A stretch of DNA of 64,000 bases, taken from CAVQGZ01 sp942491665 (lineage in GTDB: Bacteria > Actinomycetota > Actinomycetes > Jiangellales > Jiangellaceae). Shown here one piece after another: positions 25,524 to 36,580 of the stretch. Each line of letters opens with the position of its first letter. Positions within the stretch are counted from its first letter, which is position 1. The DNA lies in the NCBI GenBank assembly GCA_942491665.1, contig CALOBR010000001.1:496001-560000 (forward strand). Reading direction: 5' to 3'. The notes beneath the pieces are model-generated. The model saw only the letters and a list, made by a program, of their open reading frames with translations. It did not search any database and had not been told where the DNA came from. The position numbers and the translations under genes are program-made.

Positions 25524-27457
25524 AGCCTTCCTCCCATGAGGAGCAAGGCAGCGATGACGACCACCGCGCCTGCCAGCATGGACAACGCGTACGAGCGGAC
25601 GAACCCGGTCTGGATGGCCCGGCTGCGCGCCGAGAGCCCACCGATGCCGGCCGCGGTGCCGTTGACGGCCCCGTCGATGCCCTTGCTGTCGATCCAGACG
25701 AGAGTGCGGGTGAGGTACTGGCCGGGACGCATGAACACGGCCTCGTTGAACCGGTCGCCGTACAGGTCGGCACGGGCGGCCCGGGTGAGCGCCGAGCCTG
25801 CCGGCGGGGTCACCGGTATCGGGTCACGGCCGAAGACCAGCCACGACCACACGACCCCGATGGCGACCACGGCCATCGTGATCAACGGGTAGGCGAGGGT
25901 CGGCAGGATGTGCTCGGACTTCACGTACCCGGTTGCCGGCTCCAGCCACGGCTCGATGCCGCCGCCGGGCAGGAAGCCCAGCTCCATGCCACCCCCGATG
26001 GCAGAGAGGGTGGCCAGTGCCACGAGGGGACCGACCATGATCGGTGGCGACTCGTGCGGGTGGGCGTCGTCGCGCCAGCGCTTGTCGCCGAACCAGGTCA
26101 TCAGCATCACGCGCGTCATGTAGAAGGCGGTGATGCCGGCACCGATCAGGGCAGCGACGCCGGCCACGATGCTGGTGTCGAAGGCGACCTCGATGATCTT
26201 GTCCTTCGACCAGAAGCCGGAGAACGGTGGGACGCCGATGATGGCCAGGTAGCCGACGGTGAACGTGACGAACGTCCACGGCATCACCTTGCGCAGCGCG
26301 CCGTAGACGCGCATGTCGACCTCGTCGTTCATGGCGTGCATGACCGATCCGGAGCCGAGGAAGAGGTTGGCCTTGAAGAAGCCGTGCGCGATGAGGTGGA
26401 AGATGGCGTAGACGTAGCCGACCGGGCCGAGGCCGGCGGCCAGCATCATGTAGCCGATCTGGCTCATCGTGGAGGCGGCCAGAGCCTTCTTGATGTCGTC
26501 CTTGGCCGTGCCGATGATCGCTCCGAAGACCAGCGTGACCGTGCCGACCACGACGACGGCGTTCTGCGCGACGGGTGCGGCCTCGAAGATCGGGCCGGAG
26601 CGCACGACGAGGTAGACCCCGGCGGTGACCATCGTGGCGGCGTGGATGAGGGCTGAGACGGGGGTCGGGCCCTCCATCGCGTCGAGCAGCCACGACTGCA
26701 GCGGCACCTGGGCCGACTTGCCACAGGCGGCGAGCAGCAGGAGCAGGCCGATCGCGGTCAGCCAGCCGGTCGACATGCGATCGGCAGCTCCCGTCACGGC
26801 CAGGATCTCGCTGGTGCCGACCGCGGCGAACGAGGCCATGATCGCCAGCGACATCCCGACGTCGCCGACCCGGTTCACCACGAATGCCTTCTTCGACGCG
26901 GTCGCTGCCGACGGCTTGTGCTGCCAGAAGCCGATCAGCAGGTACGACGCCAGGCCGACGCCCTCCCAGCCCACGTAGAGGATGAGGTAGTCGTTGGCGA
27001 GAACCAGCAGCAGCATCGCCGCGACGAACAGGTTGAGGTAGCCGAAGAACCGCCGCCGGCGCGGGTCGTGCTCCATGTAGCCCATGGAGTAGACGTGGAT
27101 GAGCGTGCTCACGCCGGTGATCAGCAGCACGAAGGCCATCGACAGCGGGTCGAGCAGCAGGCCGACGTTCACCTCGTAGCCGCCGACGGCGAAGAACTGG
27201 TAGAGGATCTGCTCGATCGCCCGGTCCTCGGCGTCGCGACCGGCCTCGGCGAAGAAGAGGAAGGTCGCCACGATGAAGGACGACAGCACGGTCAGCGTGC
27301 CGAGCACGTGACCCCAGCTGTCGCCGCGCTTGCCGACAAGCAGCAAGATCACAGCCCCCGCCAGGGGGAAGGCGATGAGCAACCACATCAGGGAGAAGAT
27401 CCCCTCGGCAGCAGCTGGTACCTGCTCGCTGGCGAGCAGCCCGTTCAACACGGTCAC
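25520..27457 (-). CDS. nuoL: NADH-quinone oxidoreductase subunit L
   Basis: 645 residues, the distal pump subunit with about 16 membrane helices and the long lateral helix near the C-terminus that braces the membrane arm. Motifs include LITGVSTLIHVYSMGYM, GWEGVGLASYLLIGFW, CGKSAQVPLQSWLLDAMEGPTPVSALIHAATMVTAGVYL and DIKKALAASTMSQIGYMMLA. The start is read as GTG at 27457; the 24-nt space to the nuoK stop is the largest gap within the 3' half of the operon. Length agrees with the family. Confidence 0.96.
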   Translation of the reverse strand: MTVLNGLLASEQVPAAAEGIFSLMWLLIAFPLAGAVILLLVGKRGDSWGHVLGTLTVLSSFIVATFLFFAEAGRDAEDRAIEQILYQFFAVGGYEVNVGLLLDPLSMAFVLLITGVSTLIHVYSMGYMEHDPRRRRFFGYLNLFVAAMLLLVLANDYLILYVGWEGVGLASYLLIGFWQHKPSAATASKKAFVVNRVGDVGMSLAIMASFAAVGTSEILAVTGAADRMSTGWLTAIGLLLLLAACGKSAQVPLQSWLLDAMEGPTPVSALIHAATMVTAGVYLVVRSGPIFEAAPVAQNAVVVVGTVTLVFGAIIGTAKDDIKKALAASTMSQIGYMMLAAGLGPVGYVYAIFHLIAHGFFKANLFLGSGSVMHAMNDEVDMRVYGALRKVMPWTFVTFTVGYLAIIGVPPFSGFWSKDKIIEVAFDTSIVAGVAALIGAGITAFYMTRVMLMTWFGDKRWRDDAHPHESPPIMVGPLVALATLSAIGGGMELGFLPGGGIEPWLEPATGYVKSEHILPTLAYPLITMAVVAIGVVWSWLVFGRDPIPVTPPAGSALTRAARADLYGDRFNEAVFMRPGQYLTRTLVWIDSKGIDGAVNGTAAGIGGLSARSRAIQTGFVRSYALSMLAGAVVVIAALLLMGGRL

Positions 27458-27481
27458 GTGGTCACCCTCACGTCCGTCGCG

Positions 27482-27781
27482 CTACAGCTTCAGCAGACTG
27501 GCGTCATCGACCGAGGCCGAGCGTCTGCTGCGATAGATCATCATGATGATCGCCAGCCCGACGACCACTTCTGCCGCGGCGACCACCATCACGAAGAAGG
27601 CGGTCACCTGCCCGTCCAGCGTCCCGGATGTGCGCGCGAACGTCACGAACGACAGGTTCGAGGCGTTCAGCATCAGCTCGACGCTCATGAAGACGACGAG
27701 GGCGTTGCGGCGCACGAGCACCCCGACCGCCCCGAGGCTGAAGAGGATCGCCGACAAGACGATGTAGTTGGTGGGGTTCAC
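27482..27781 (-). CDS. nuoK: NADH-quinone oxidoreductase subunit K
   Basis: 99 residues from GTG at 27781, preceded by GGAGGAG and overlapping the nuoJ stop by 4 nt. A much longer open frame upstream is shadow of nuoJ. Three membrane helices are present. The conserved glutamate in FMSVELMLNASNLSFV and a second in MVVAAAEVVVGLAI lie within the membrane and are part of the proton path between the quinone site and the antiporter subunits. Size is normal for NuoK. Confidence 0.95.
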   Translation of the reverse strand: MNPTNYIVLSAILFSLGAVGVLVRRNALVVFMSVELMLNASNLSFVTFARTSGTLDGQVTAFFVMVVAAAEVVVGLAIIMMIYRSRRSASVDDASLLKL

Positions 27782-28503
27782 TGCTCCTCCCCCTCGTCGT
27801 CGAGGGCCTCGCGGGCCCGCAGCACCCTCGAGTACGAGGCCTCGCTCGGTGTGCCGTCGGGGAGCAGCGCCGGGGTGCCCACGGCGTTGTTGCGGGCAAG
27901 CACGCCCGGGGTCGGCAGGCCGGCTGCGTTGCTGAAGTCGCCGTCGACCGGCCGGAACCGCTCGATCGAGAGGTCTTTCTGGCTCTTCTTCGGAAAGACC
28001 TTGGGCTGCAGGGCCAGGACGAGGGCGCCGACCGCCGCCGTGATGAGCAGGGCGCTGGTGGCCTCGAAGGCGAAGAGGTAGTCGGCGAAGATCAGGTCGG
28101 CGAGGCCCTCGACGTTGCCGATCGGGTTCAGCTCGGCGGTCGCCACCGCGTCGGGGATCACGGCCCGGGTGATCGCGCTGATGAGGACGAACGCGAATCC
28201 GACTGCCGCGAGAAGCGCAGCGACCCGTTGCCCGCGCAGGGTCTCGACCAGGGAGTCCGACGCGTCGACGCCGACGAGCATGATGACGAACAGGAACAGC
28301 ATCATCACCGCGCCGGTGTAGACGATCACCTGGACGACGCCGAGGAACGGGGCGTCCGAGGCGATGTAGAGGATCGCCAGGCCGATCATCGTCACCGCGA
28401 GCCACAGCGCGGAGTGCACGGCCTTGCGCGACATGACCAGCCCGAACCCACCGATGACGGTGATGGGCGCGACGATCCAGAAGGCGACGGCCTCGCCGGT
28501 CAC
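27778..28503 (-). CDS. nuoJ: NADH-quinone oxidoreductase subunit J
   Basis: 241 residues with five membrane helices in the first 165 residues and a long soluble C-terminal tail. The N-terminal half has VMSRKAVHSALWLAVTMIGLAILYI and VVQVIVYTGAVMMLFLFVIMLVG, the pi-bulge helix region that is mobile in complex I turnover. The tail of about 75 charged residues is typical of actinobacterial NuoJ and absent from the Escherichia coli protein. GTG start at 28503 overlaps the nuoI stop by 4 nt. Confidence 0.95.
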   Translation of the reverse strand: MTGEAVAFWIVAPITVIGGFGLVMSRKAVHSALWLAVTMIGLAILYIASDAPFLGVVQVIVYTGAVMMLFLFVIMLVGVDASDSLVETLRGQRVAALLAAVGFAFVLISAITRAVIPDAVATAELNPIGNVEGLADLIFADYLFAFEATSALLITAAVGALVLALQPKVFPKKSQKDLSIERFRPVDGDFSNAAGLPTPGVLARNNAVGTPALLPDGTPSEASYSRVLRAREALDDEGEEQ

Positions 28504-29009
28504 GACGACTCACCCGCTCCCAAGAAGTAGTCCTTCTCGGTGTCGCCGAGCCGGCGCGGGTGCGGCGGCTCCTCCATGCCGGGAAGCAGGGGCGCCAGCA
28601 GGTCGTGCTTCTCGTAGATCAGGCTGGCGCGGCTGGTGTCGGCCAGCTCGTACTCGTTGGTCATGGTCAGCGCCCGCGTCGGGCACGCCTCGATGCACAG
28701 GCCGCAGAAGATGCAGCGCAGGTAGTTGATCTGGTAGACGCGGCCGTAGCGCTCGCCCGGGGAGAACTGCCCCTCCGGGGTGTTCGGGGCGCCCTCCACG
28801 TAGATGGCGTCGGCCGGGCACGCCCAGGCGCAGAGCTCGCAGCCCACGCACTTCTCCAAGCCGTCCGGCCAGCGGTTGAGCTGGTGCCGGCCGTGGAACC
28901 GGGGGGCGGTGGGAACCTTCTGCTCGGGGTAGGACTCGGTGACGACCTTCTTGAACATCGTCCGGAAGGTGACGCCGAAGCCGGCGACCGGGTCGAGGAA
29001 CTTAGGCAC
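28500..29009 (-). CDS. nuoI: NADH-quinone oxidoreductase subunit I
   Basis: 169 residues, a ferredoxin-like subunit holding two [4Fe-4S] clusters (N6a and N6b). The two ligand sets are complete: Cys54, Cys57, Cys60, Cys64 in CVGCELCAWACP, and Cys99, Cys102, Cys105, Cys109 in CIFCGLCIEACP. Electrons pass through it from NuoG toward NuoB. The N-terminus contains the amphipathic anchor FRTMFKK. The ATG at 29009 overlaps the nuoH 3' end by 8 nt. Confidence 0.97.
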   Translation of the reverse strand: MPKFLDPVAGFGVTFRTMFKKVVTESYPEQKVPTAPRFHGRHQLNRWPDGLEKCVGCELCAWACPADAIYVEGAPNTPEGQFSPGERYGRVYQINYLRCIFCGLCIEACPTRALTMTNEYELADTSRASLIYEKHDLLAPLLPGMEEPPHPRRLGDTEKDYFLGAGESS

Positions 29010-30219
29010 GCTGGTCCTCCCCCTTCGTCTGCGCCGGTAACGGCGGCACAGGGTAGCCGGGCACGAGGGACTCCTCGTCGTGCGGCTGCTCGCTCGCCGG
29101 TCCGCCGCGTCGGCCCCACGGCAAGAAGCTCACGATCACCAGCCCGACGGCGATGCCGGCCACCACCACGATCAGCTGGGTCTGGCCGACCTCGCCACTG
29201 GCCAGGCGCAGGCCGGCGACCATGAGGATCCAGACGAGCGAGACCGGGATGAGCACCCGCCAGCCCAGCGCCATGAACTGGTCGTAGCGCAGCCGGGGCA
29301 GCGTGCCGCGCAGCCACACGAACCCGAACAGCAGCGTCAGCACCTTGGCCAAGAACCAGAAGAAGCCGAGCCAGCCGCCGTCGGGCAGGCCGAACGGCGC
29401 GGTGTAGCCGCCGAGGAACACGGTGACGGCCAGCGCCGACACGTTCACCATCGCGACGTACTCGGCGAGGAAGAACAGCGCGAACTTCAGCGAGGAGTAC
29501 TCGGTGTGGAAGCCACCGACCAGCTCGCCCTCGGCCTCGGGCAGGTCGAACGGGGCGCGGTTGGTCTCCCCGACCATCGACACGAGAAAGACCAGGAAGG
29601 ACGGGACGAGAGCCACGGCGAACCAGAGCTGCTCCTGGGCCTCGACGATGCGGCTCGTCGACATCGAGCCGGAGTACAGGAACACCGCCACCAGCGACAT
29701 GCCCATGGCCAGCTCGTAGGAGATGACCTGGGCCGTGGAGCGCAGGCCACCGAGCAAGGGGTAGGTCGACCCGGACGCCCACCCGGCGAGCACCAGCCCG
29801 TACACGCCGACGGCGGTGACGGCGAGGATGTAGAGGACGGCCACCGACATGTCGGTCAGCTGCAGACGAGTGGTGACCCCGAACATGCTGACCTCACCGG
29901 CCATCGGGATGACCGCGAAGGTGAGGAACGCGGTGACCACCGAGATGAACGGGGCCAGCCAGAACACGAACTTGTCGGCGTTGCGCGGGACGACGTCTTC
30001 TTTCAGGGCCAGCTTGACGCCGTCGGCGAGGCTCTGCAGAAGCCCGAACGGGCCGACCCGGTTGGGGCCGACGCGGTGCTGCATGCGGGCCACGACACGG
30101 CGCTCGGCCCAGACGTTGAAGAGCGTGAAGACGACGAGCAGCACGAAGATGAACAGCACCTTGACGGCGATGATCCACCAAGGGTCGCTGCCGAAGCCTT
30201 CGATCGCATCGGGGTTCAT
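29002..30219 (-). CDS. nuoH: NADH-quinone oxidoreductase subunit H
   Basis: 405 residues from ATG at 30219, overlapping the nuoG stop by 4 nt; the open frame continues upstream only as shadow. Eight membrane helices form the base of the quinone chamber. Conserved pieces are ERRVVARMQHRVGPNRVGPFGLLQSLADGVKLALKED, where the GPNRVGP loop lines the quinone tunnel, and GETNRAPFDLPEAEGELVGGFHTEYSS with its row of glutamates for proton coupling. A charged C-terminal tail of about 40 residues follows the last helix. Confidence 0.96.
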   Translation of the reverse strand: MNPDAIEGFGSDPWWIIAVKVLFIFVLLVVFTLFNVWAERRVVARMQHRVGPNRVGPFGLLQSLADGVKLALKEDVVPRNADKFVFWLAPFISVVTAFLTFAVIPMAGEVSMFGVTTRLQLTDMSVAVLYILAVTAVGVYGLVLAGWASGSTYPLLGGLRSTAQVISYELAMGMSLVAVFLYSGSMSTSRIVEAQEQLWFAVALVPSFLVFLVSMVGETNRAPFDLPEAEGELVGGFHTEYSSLKFALFFLAEYVAMVNVSALAVTVFLGGYTAPFGLPDGGWLGFFWFLAKVLTLLFGFVWLRGTLPRLRYDQFMALGWRVLIPVSLVWILMVAGLRLASGEVGQTQLIVVVAGIAVGLVIVSFLPWGRRGGPASEQPHDEESLVPGYPVPPLPAQTKGEDQRA

Positions 30220-32603
30220 CGGGCACCTCCTGCGCTCAGCGTGACCGGGCTGCCGGCCGTGGCCCCGAGGTCGACGTGCACCCGGCTGCCGGGGGAGTTC
30301 ATCGGCACCCACACCGCCTCGTCGGGCATGTCGGTCACCTCGACGGGCAGCGTGATCGAGCCGGCCGCTGTGGTGAGGGTGAGCGGGTCGCCGTTCGTGA
30401 CTCCCACAGACTCTGCGGTGCTCGCTGACACGCGCGCCAGCGGGGCGGGGGCGGTGCCGGCGAGGTTCGGCTCGCCGTCCTGGAGCCGACCGAGGTCGAG
30501 CAGCATGCGCCACGTGGCGAGCACGGTGCCCGTCGGCAGGGCTTGGGGGGCGTGCGCGGGCGGGGCGCTGCGCTCACCGTCCCAGGCTCCGAGCTCCTCG
30601 AGCTCGTGTCGGGCAGCGCCGGCCTCGACCGTGCCCAGCGGGACGCCGAGCTCGGTCGCCAGCGCGTCCAGCGCCCAGGCGTCGCTGCGGTGCGTGGAGC
30701 GCACGGCCGTCTCGAACGAGCGGGGGCGTCCCTCCCAGTCGAGGAACGTGCCGTCCTTCTCGACGGTCGCGGCGACCGGCAGGACGACGTCGGCGTGCTC
30801 GTGGACGTCGCTCGCGCGAATCTCGAGGCTCACGGTGAAGGCCCGCGACGCAGCGTCGGCCACCAGGCGTGGGCTCGGCATGTCGGCGGGTTCGATGCCG
30901 CCGAGGACGAGCGCCCCCAGCGAACCGTCGGCGGCCGCGGCCAGCATGGCGGCGGTGTCGAGGCCCGGCGCGCCCGGGAGCGACTCCACACCCCACGCGG
31001 CGGCGACGTCGACCCGGGCGACGGGGTCGGTGACCGGACGACCGCCCGGCAGCAGAGTAGGGAAGGCACCGGCGTCCAGCGCACCCCGTTCGCCGGCGCG
31101 TCGCGGCACCCAGGCGAGCCCGGCACCGGTGTGCTGCGCCAGGGCAGACGCGGCGGACAGCCCACCGGCGACCCCGGCGAGGCGTTCGCCCACCAGGATC
31201 ACCGCGCCGGGCTCGCCGAGGCGCGCCGCCACGTCGTCGGGCAGGGCAGACAGCACGCCTGCCTCGGTGCCGGGGACGGCGGTGACCAGGGCTGCGTCCA
31301 TCTTCTGCGACCCGCGGCTGGCGAAGGGCGCGACGGTGGCGACCCGTGTGGTGCCGGCCCGGACGGCCTTGCGAAGCCGCAGGTAGACGATCGGCGACTC
31401 CTCCTCCGGCTCGAGGCCGACGAGAAGGACGAAGGGCGCCGACGCCAGGGTGGCGTAGGAGACGCCGCTGTCGGGGGTGGTGCCCACGACGTGGGCGGCC
31501 AAGAACTGCGCCTCCTCGTCGGTGTGCTGACGAAAGCGGAAGTCGACGTTGTTGGTGCCCAAGGCCACCCGGGCGAACTTGCCGTAGGCGTAGGCATCCT
31601 CGACCGTGACCCGGCCGCCGGTGAGCACGCCGACGCTGCCGGCCGCCCGCAGCCCGTTGGCCGCGACGCGCAGCGCCTCCGGCCACGACGCCGGCACGAG
31701 CGCACCGGCCCTGCGCACCAGCGGGTGCGTCAACCGGTCGTCAGCCGTGGCGTAGGTGAACGCGAAGCGGCCCTTGTCGCAGTTCCACTCCTCGTTGACG
31801 CTGGGGTCCTCACCGGCGAGCCGGCGCATCACCTTGTTGCGCCGGTGGTCGGTGCGCTGGGCGCAGCCGGAGGCACAGTGCTCACAGGCGCTCGGTGTCG
31901 AGACGAGGTCGAACGGGCGCGCCCGAAAACGGTAGGTAGCACTGGTCAGCGCGCCGACGGGGCAGATCTGGATGGTGTTGCCGGAGAAGTAGCTCTCGAA
32001 CGGCTCGTCGGCGTAGATGCCCACCTGCTGCAACGCGCCACGTTCGAGCAGCTCGATGAACGGGTCGCCGGCCACCTGGTCGGAGAAGCGGGTGCACCGC
32101 GCGCAGAGCACGCAGCGCTCGCGGTCGAGCAGCACCTGGCTGCTGATGGCGATCGGCTTGGGGTAGGTGCGCTTCTCGCCGTCGAAGCGGGCCTCGGGAC
32201 GGCCGTTGCTCATGGCCTGGTTCTGCAGCGGGCACTCCCCGCCCTTGTCGCAGATCGGGCAGTCGAGCGGGTGGTTCATCAGCAGGAACTCCATGATCCC
32301 CTGCTGGGCCTTGTCAGAGACCTCGCTCGTGTGCTGGGTCCTGACCTGCATGCCGGGCGTGACCGGGATCGTGCACGAGGCCTGCGGCTTGGGCATCCAC
32401 CGCAGCTTGCCCTCGCGGTCGGGCGTGCCGATCTCGACCAGGCACTGACGGCAGGCGCCCACCGGGTCGAGCAGCGGGTGGTCGCAGAACCGCGGGATCG
32501 CGATGCCGAGCTGCTCGGCAGCGCGGATCACCAGCGTCCCCTTCGGCACGCTGACCTGGTACCCGTCGATGGTCAGGGTGACGAGCTCGTCGACCTCGCT
32601 CAT
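30216..32603 (-). CDS. nuoG: NADH-quinone oxidoreductase subunit G
   Basis: 795 residues from ATG at 32603, overlapping nuoF by 4 nt. Cluster ligands seen: [2Fe-2S] N1b Cys40, Cys51, Cys54, Cys77; N5 His111, Cys115, Cys118, Cys124; N4 Cys164, Cys167, Cys170, Cys214. A further set Cys240, Cys243, Cys247, Cys275 matches the extra N7 cluster found in some bacteria. The molybdopterin oxidoreductase-like domain fills the rest but is catalytically empty in this family. The C-terminal domain (about 700-795) is a molydopterin dinucleotide-binding-like barrel. This subunit carries electrons along the peripheral arm. Confidence 0.96.
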   Translation of the reverse strand: MSEVDELVTLTIDGYQVSVPKGTLVIRAAEQLGIAIPRFCDHPLLDPVGACRQCLVEIGTPDREGKLRWMPKPQASCTIPVTPGMQVRTQHTSEVSDKAQQGIMEFLLMNHPLDCPICDKGGECPLQNQAMSNGRPEARFDGEKRTYPKPIAISSQVLLDRERCVLCARCTRFSDQVAGDPFIELLERGALQQVGIYADEPFESYFSGNTIQICPVGALTSATYRFRARPFDLVSTPSACEHCASGCAQRTDHRRNKVMRRLAGEDPSVNEEWNCDKGRFAFTYATADDRLTHPLVRRAGALVPASWPEALRVAANGLRAAGSVGVLTGGRVTVEDAYAYGKFARVALGTNNVDFRFRQHTDEEAQFLAAHVVGTTPDSGVSYATLASAPFVLLVGLEPEEESPIVYLRLRKAVRAGTTRVATVAPFASRGSQKMDAALVTAVPGTEAGVLSALPDDVAARLGEPGAVILVGERLAGVAGGLSAASALAQHTGAGLAWVPRRAGERGALDAGAFPTLLPGGRPVTDPVARVDVAAAWGVESLPGAPGLDTAAMLAAAADGSLGALVLGGIEPADMPSPRLVADAASRAFTVSLEIRASDVHEHADVVLPVAATVEKDGTFLDWEGRPRSFETAVRSTHRSDAWALDALATELGVPLGTVEAGAARHELEELGAWDGERSAPPAHAPQALPTGTVLATWRMLLDLGRLQDGEPNLAGTAPAPLARVSASTAESVGVTNGDPLTLTTAAGSITLPVEVTDMPDEAVWVPMNSPGSRVHVDLGATAGSPVTLSAGGAR

Positions 32604-33913
32604 ACGGCAACTGCCTCCAGGGCCGAGCGTTCGTAGGGGAAGAGGTCGTTGGCCGCGGTGTGGGTGCCCGCCTCGAACTCGTCCCGGAAGTACTTGATCG
32701 CGCTGGTGACGCAGGCGGACGTGCCGTCGGCGAGGGCGCAGAACGAGCGCCCGGCGATGTTGTCGCACAGGTCGAGCAGCGTGTCGACGTCCTGATCGCT
32801 GGCCGTCCCGGCCTCCATGCGGCGCAGGATCTGCACGAGCCACCAGTTGCCCTCGCGGCACGGCGTGCACTTGCCGCACGACTCGTGCTTGTAGAACTCG
32901 ACCCAGCGCAGGGTCGTGCGCACCACGGACGTGGTCTCGTCGAAGATCTGCAGCGCCTTGGTGCCGAGCATCGAGCCGACACCGGCCATGCCCTCGTAGT
33001 CCAGCGGCACGTCGAGGTGCTCGGCGGTGAGGATCGGGGTGCTGGACCCGCCAGGGGTCCAGAACTTGAGCTCGTGGCCCGCCCGCACGCCGCCGGCGAG
33101 GTCGAGGAGCTGGCGCAGCGTGACGCCGAGCGCGGCCTCGTACTGCCCGGGGCGGGTGACGTGGCCCGACAACGAGTACAGCGTGAACCCGGGCGACTTC
33201 TCGCTGCCCATCGAGCGGAACCAGTCACGGCCGTTGCGGATGATGGCCGGGACGCTGGCGATGGACTCCACGTTGTTGATCACCGTCGGGGACGAGTACA
33301 GACCGGCGACGGCCGGGAACGGAGGACGCAGCCGCGGCTGGCCGCGGCGTCCCTCCAGGGAGTCCAGCAGCGCCGTCTCCTCGCCACAGATGTAGGCCCC
33401 GGCGCCCGCGTGCACCACGACGTCGAGGTCGTAGCCGGTGCCGAACAGGTCGCGACCCAGGTACCCGGCCGCGTAGGCCTCCTCGACAGCGGCGCGCAGC
33501 CGTCGGATGACGTGCAGCACCTCGCCCCGGACGTAGATGAACGCCTGGTGGGCACCGATGGCGTAGGAGGAGATGATGATGCCCTCGAGCAGGGTGTGCG
33601 GGGTGGCCATCATCAACGGGATGTCTTTGCAGGTGCCCGGCTCGGACTCGTCGGCGTTGACCACGAGGTACGTCGGGTTGGGGCTGTCCTTGGGGATGAA
33701 GCTCCACTTCATGCCGGTCGGGAAGCCCGCCCCGCCGCGGCCGCGCAGCCCGGCGTCCTTGACCATGTCGATCAGGTCGGCCGGCTCACGACCCAGGGCG
33801 GTGCGGGCGGCCTGGTAGCCACCGGTGCGCTCGTACCCGGCCAGCGTGAAGGCGTCCGGGTCGTCCCAGTGCGCCGACAGCACCGGGAGAAGGTGAGGGG
33901 AGGTGGTGCTCAC
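32600..33913 (-). CDS. nuoF: NADH-quinone oxidoreductase subunit F
   Basis: 437 residues from GTG at 33913. It binds FMN and NADH through the glycine-rich loop RGRGGAGFPTG (57-67) and the ICGEETALLDSLEG segment (175-188). The N3 [4Fe-4S] cluster ligands are Cys346, Cys349, Cys352 (SCGKCTPC) and Cys392 (GRSFC). This is the site where NADH donates electrons. GTG and the nuoE stop overlap by 4 nt. The sequence shows no unusual change at active-site residues. Confidence 0.97.
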   Translation of the reverse strand: MSTTSPHLLPVLSAHWDDPDAFTLAGYERTGGYQAARTALGREPADLIDMVKDAGLRGRGGAGFPTGMKWSFIPKDSPNPTYLVVNADESEPGTCKDIPLMMATPHTLLEGIIISSYAIGAHQAFIYVRGEVLHVIRRLRAAVEEAYAAGYLGRDLFGTGYDLDVVVHAGAGAYICGEETALLDSLEGRRGQPRLRPPFPAVAGLYSSPTVINNVESIASVPAIIRNGRDWFRSMGSEKSPGFTLYSLSGHVTRPGQYEAALGVTLRQLLDLAGGVRAGHELKFWTPGGSSTPILTAEHLDVPLDYEGMAGVGSMLGTKALQIFDETTSVVRTTLRWVEFYKHESCGKCTPCREGNWWLVQILRRMEAGTASDQDVDTLLDLCDNIAGRSFCALADGTSACVTSAIKYFRDEFEAGTHTAANDLFPYERSALEAVAV

Positions 33914-34553
33914 GCGGATCCCTTCTCGGCGGAGTCGCGGCCACGCGCGATGGCCAGGCCGCGCAGGGACGCGTCCCCGGCTGCCGGGCCCTCGTGGGCA
34001 TGGGAGTCGTTGAAGCCGGCGATCACGCGCTGGGCTTCTTTGAAGGTGCAGATGCGCGCGCCCCGGGTGGAGTCGACGTCCTCGCCCGCGGCCAGCGCGT
34101 CGACCAGGTCGACGGTCGACTGCGGTGTCTGGTTGTCCATGAACTCCCAGTTGACCATCACGACGGGCGCGTAGTCGCAGGCCGCGTTGCACTCGACCCG
34201 TTCGAGGCTGATGGCACCGTCCTCGCTGACCTCGTCGTGGCCGATGCCGAGGTGCTCGCTCACGCGCGACCAGATGGCGTCACCACCCATGACCGCGCAC
34301 AGCGTGTTGGTGCACACGCCCACGTGGTAGGTGCCCATGGGGTGGCGCTTGTACATGGTGTAGAACGTCGCTACGGCAGTGACCTCGGCGGCGGTGATGC
34401 CGATCTCGTCCGCGCACATCTCGATGCCGGCGGGCGTGACGTAGCCCTCGTAGGACTGCACGAGGTGCAGCATCGGCAGCAGCGCGCTGCGTGGCTGCGG
34501 GTAGCGCGCCATCAGCTCGCGCATCTCGGCCCGGGTGGTCTCGGTCAGCTCGC

Positions 34554-34557
<4 letters not shown>
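33910..34557 (-). CDS. nuoE: NADH-quinone oxidoreductase subunit E
   Basis: 215 residues from GTG at 34557, overlapping the nuoD stop by 4 nt. A thioredoxin-like subunit with [2Fe-2S] cluster N1a bound by Cys82, Cys87 (CTNTLC), Cys123 and Cys127 (CNAAC). The N-terminal helical region (about 5-75) docks on NuoF. The C-terminal 45 residues beyond the usual core (from about DSTRGARICTF) are an extension seen in many actinobacterial NuoE. N1a is thought to act as an electron buffer for flavin. Confidence 0.95.
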
Positions 34558-35884
<1,327 letters not shown>

Positions 35885-35885
<1 letters not shown>

Positions 35886-36580
35886 CAGGAGTACTTCCTC
35901 CGCTCGTCCGGCGGCGGGATCGTGGCGCCCTTGTACTCGACCTCGATGCCGCCGAGCGGGTAGTCCTTGCGCTGCGGGTGGCCGTCCCAGTCGTCGGGCA
36001 TCTCGATGCGGGTCAGGGCCGGGTGCCCGTCGAAGATCAGCCCGAAGAAGTCCCAGGTCTCGCGCTCGTGCCAGTTGTTCGACGGGTAGACCGACACGAT
36101 CGACGGGACGTGCGGGTCGGCGTCCGGGGCCGTGACCTCGATACGCACGCGGCGGTTGTGGGTCACCGACAGGAACGGGTACACCGCGTGCAGCTCACGG
36201 TCGGTCTCGTCCGGGTAGTGCACCCCGTTGACGCCCATGCACATCTCGAAGCGCAGGCTGGGGTCGTCACGCAGGGTGCGCACCACGCCCAGCAGCTTCT
36301 CGCGACGGACGAAGACCGTGAGCTCGTCGCGGTCGACGACCACCTTCTCGATGGCATCGTCGTGGGCGGCCTTGACCGTGTCGACGACGCCGTCGAAGTA
36401 GGAGCCGTAGGGGGCCGGCGTCCCGGCGATCAGGTTGGCGGGGTTCGCCACCCGGCGGACCAGACCGCCGAAGCCGCTGGTGTCACCCGAGCCGTGGGTG
36501 CCGAACGCTCCCCGCTCGGACGGGTGAGCCGGGAGCGGTTGGGGGGTGGACTCCTCGAGCTGCGTGTTCTCCTCGCTCAT
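35885..36580 (-). CDS. nuoC: NADH-quinone oxidoreductase subunit C
   Basis: 231 residues. The 30-kDa-type subunit that supports NuoD. The core SLRFEMCMGVNGVHYPDETDRELHAVYPFLSVTHNRRVRIEV leads into NWHERETWDFFGLIFDGHPALTRIEMPDDWDGHPQRKDYPLGG, the family signature. The first about 55 residues are a low-complexity, Pro/Gly-rich extension (EESTPQPLPAHPSERGAFG) common in actinobacteria. It is not fused to NuoD. It begins directly after the nuoB stop with no spacer. Confidence 0.96.

Noticed and set aside
25824..28513. Very long open frames on both strands across nuo (for example at 25824-27386 and 26918-28081)
   Set aside because: They are Arg/His/Gly-rich shadows of GC-rich coding sequence in other frames and show no domain pattern.
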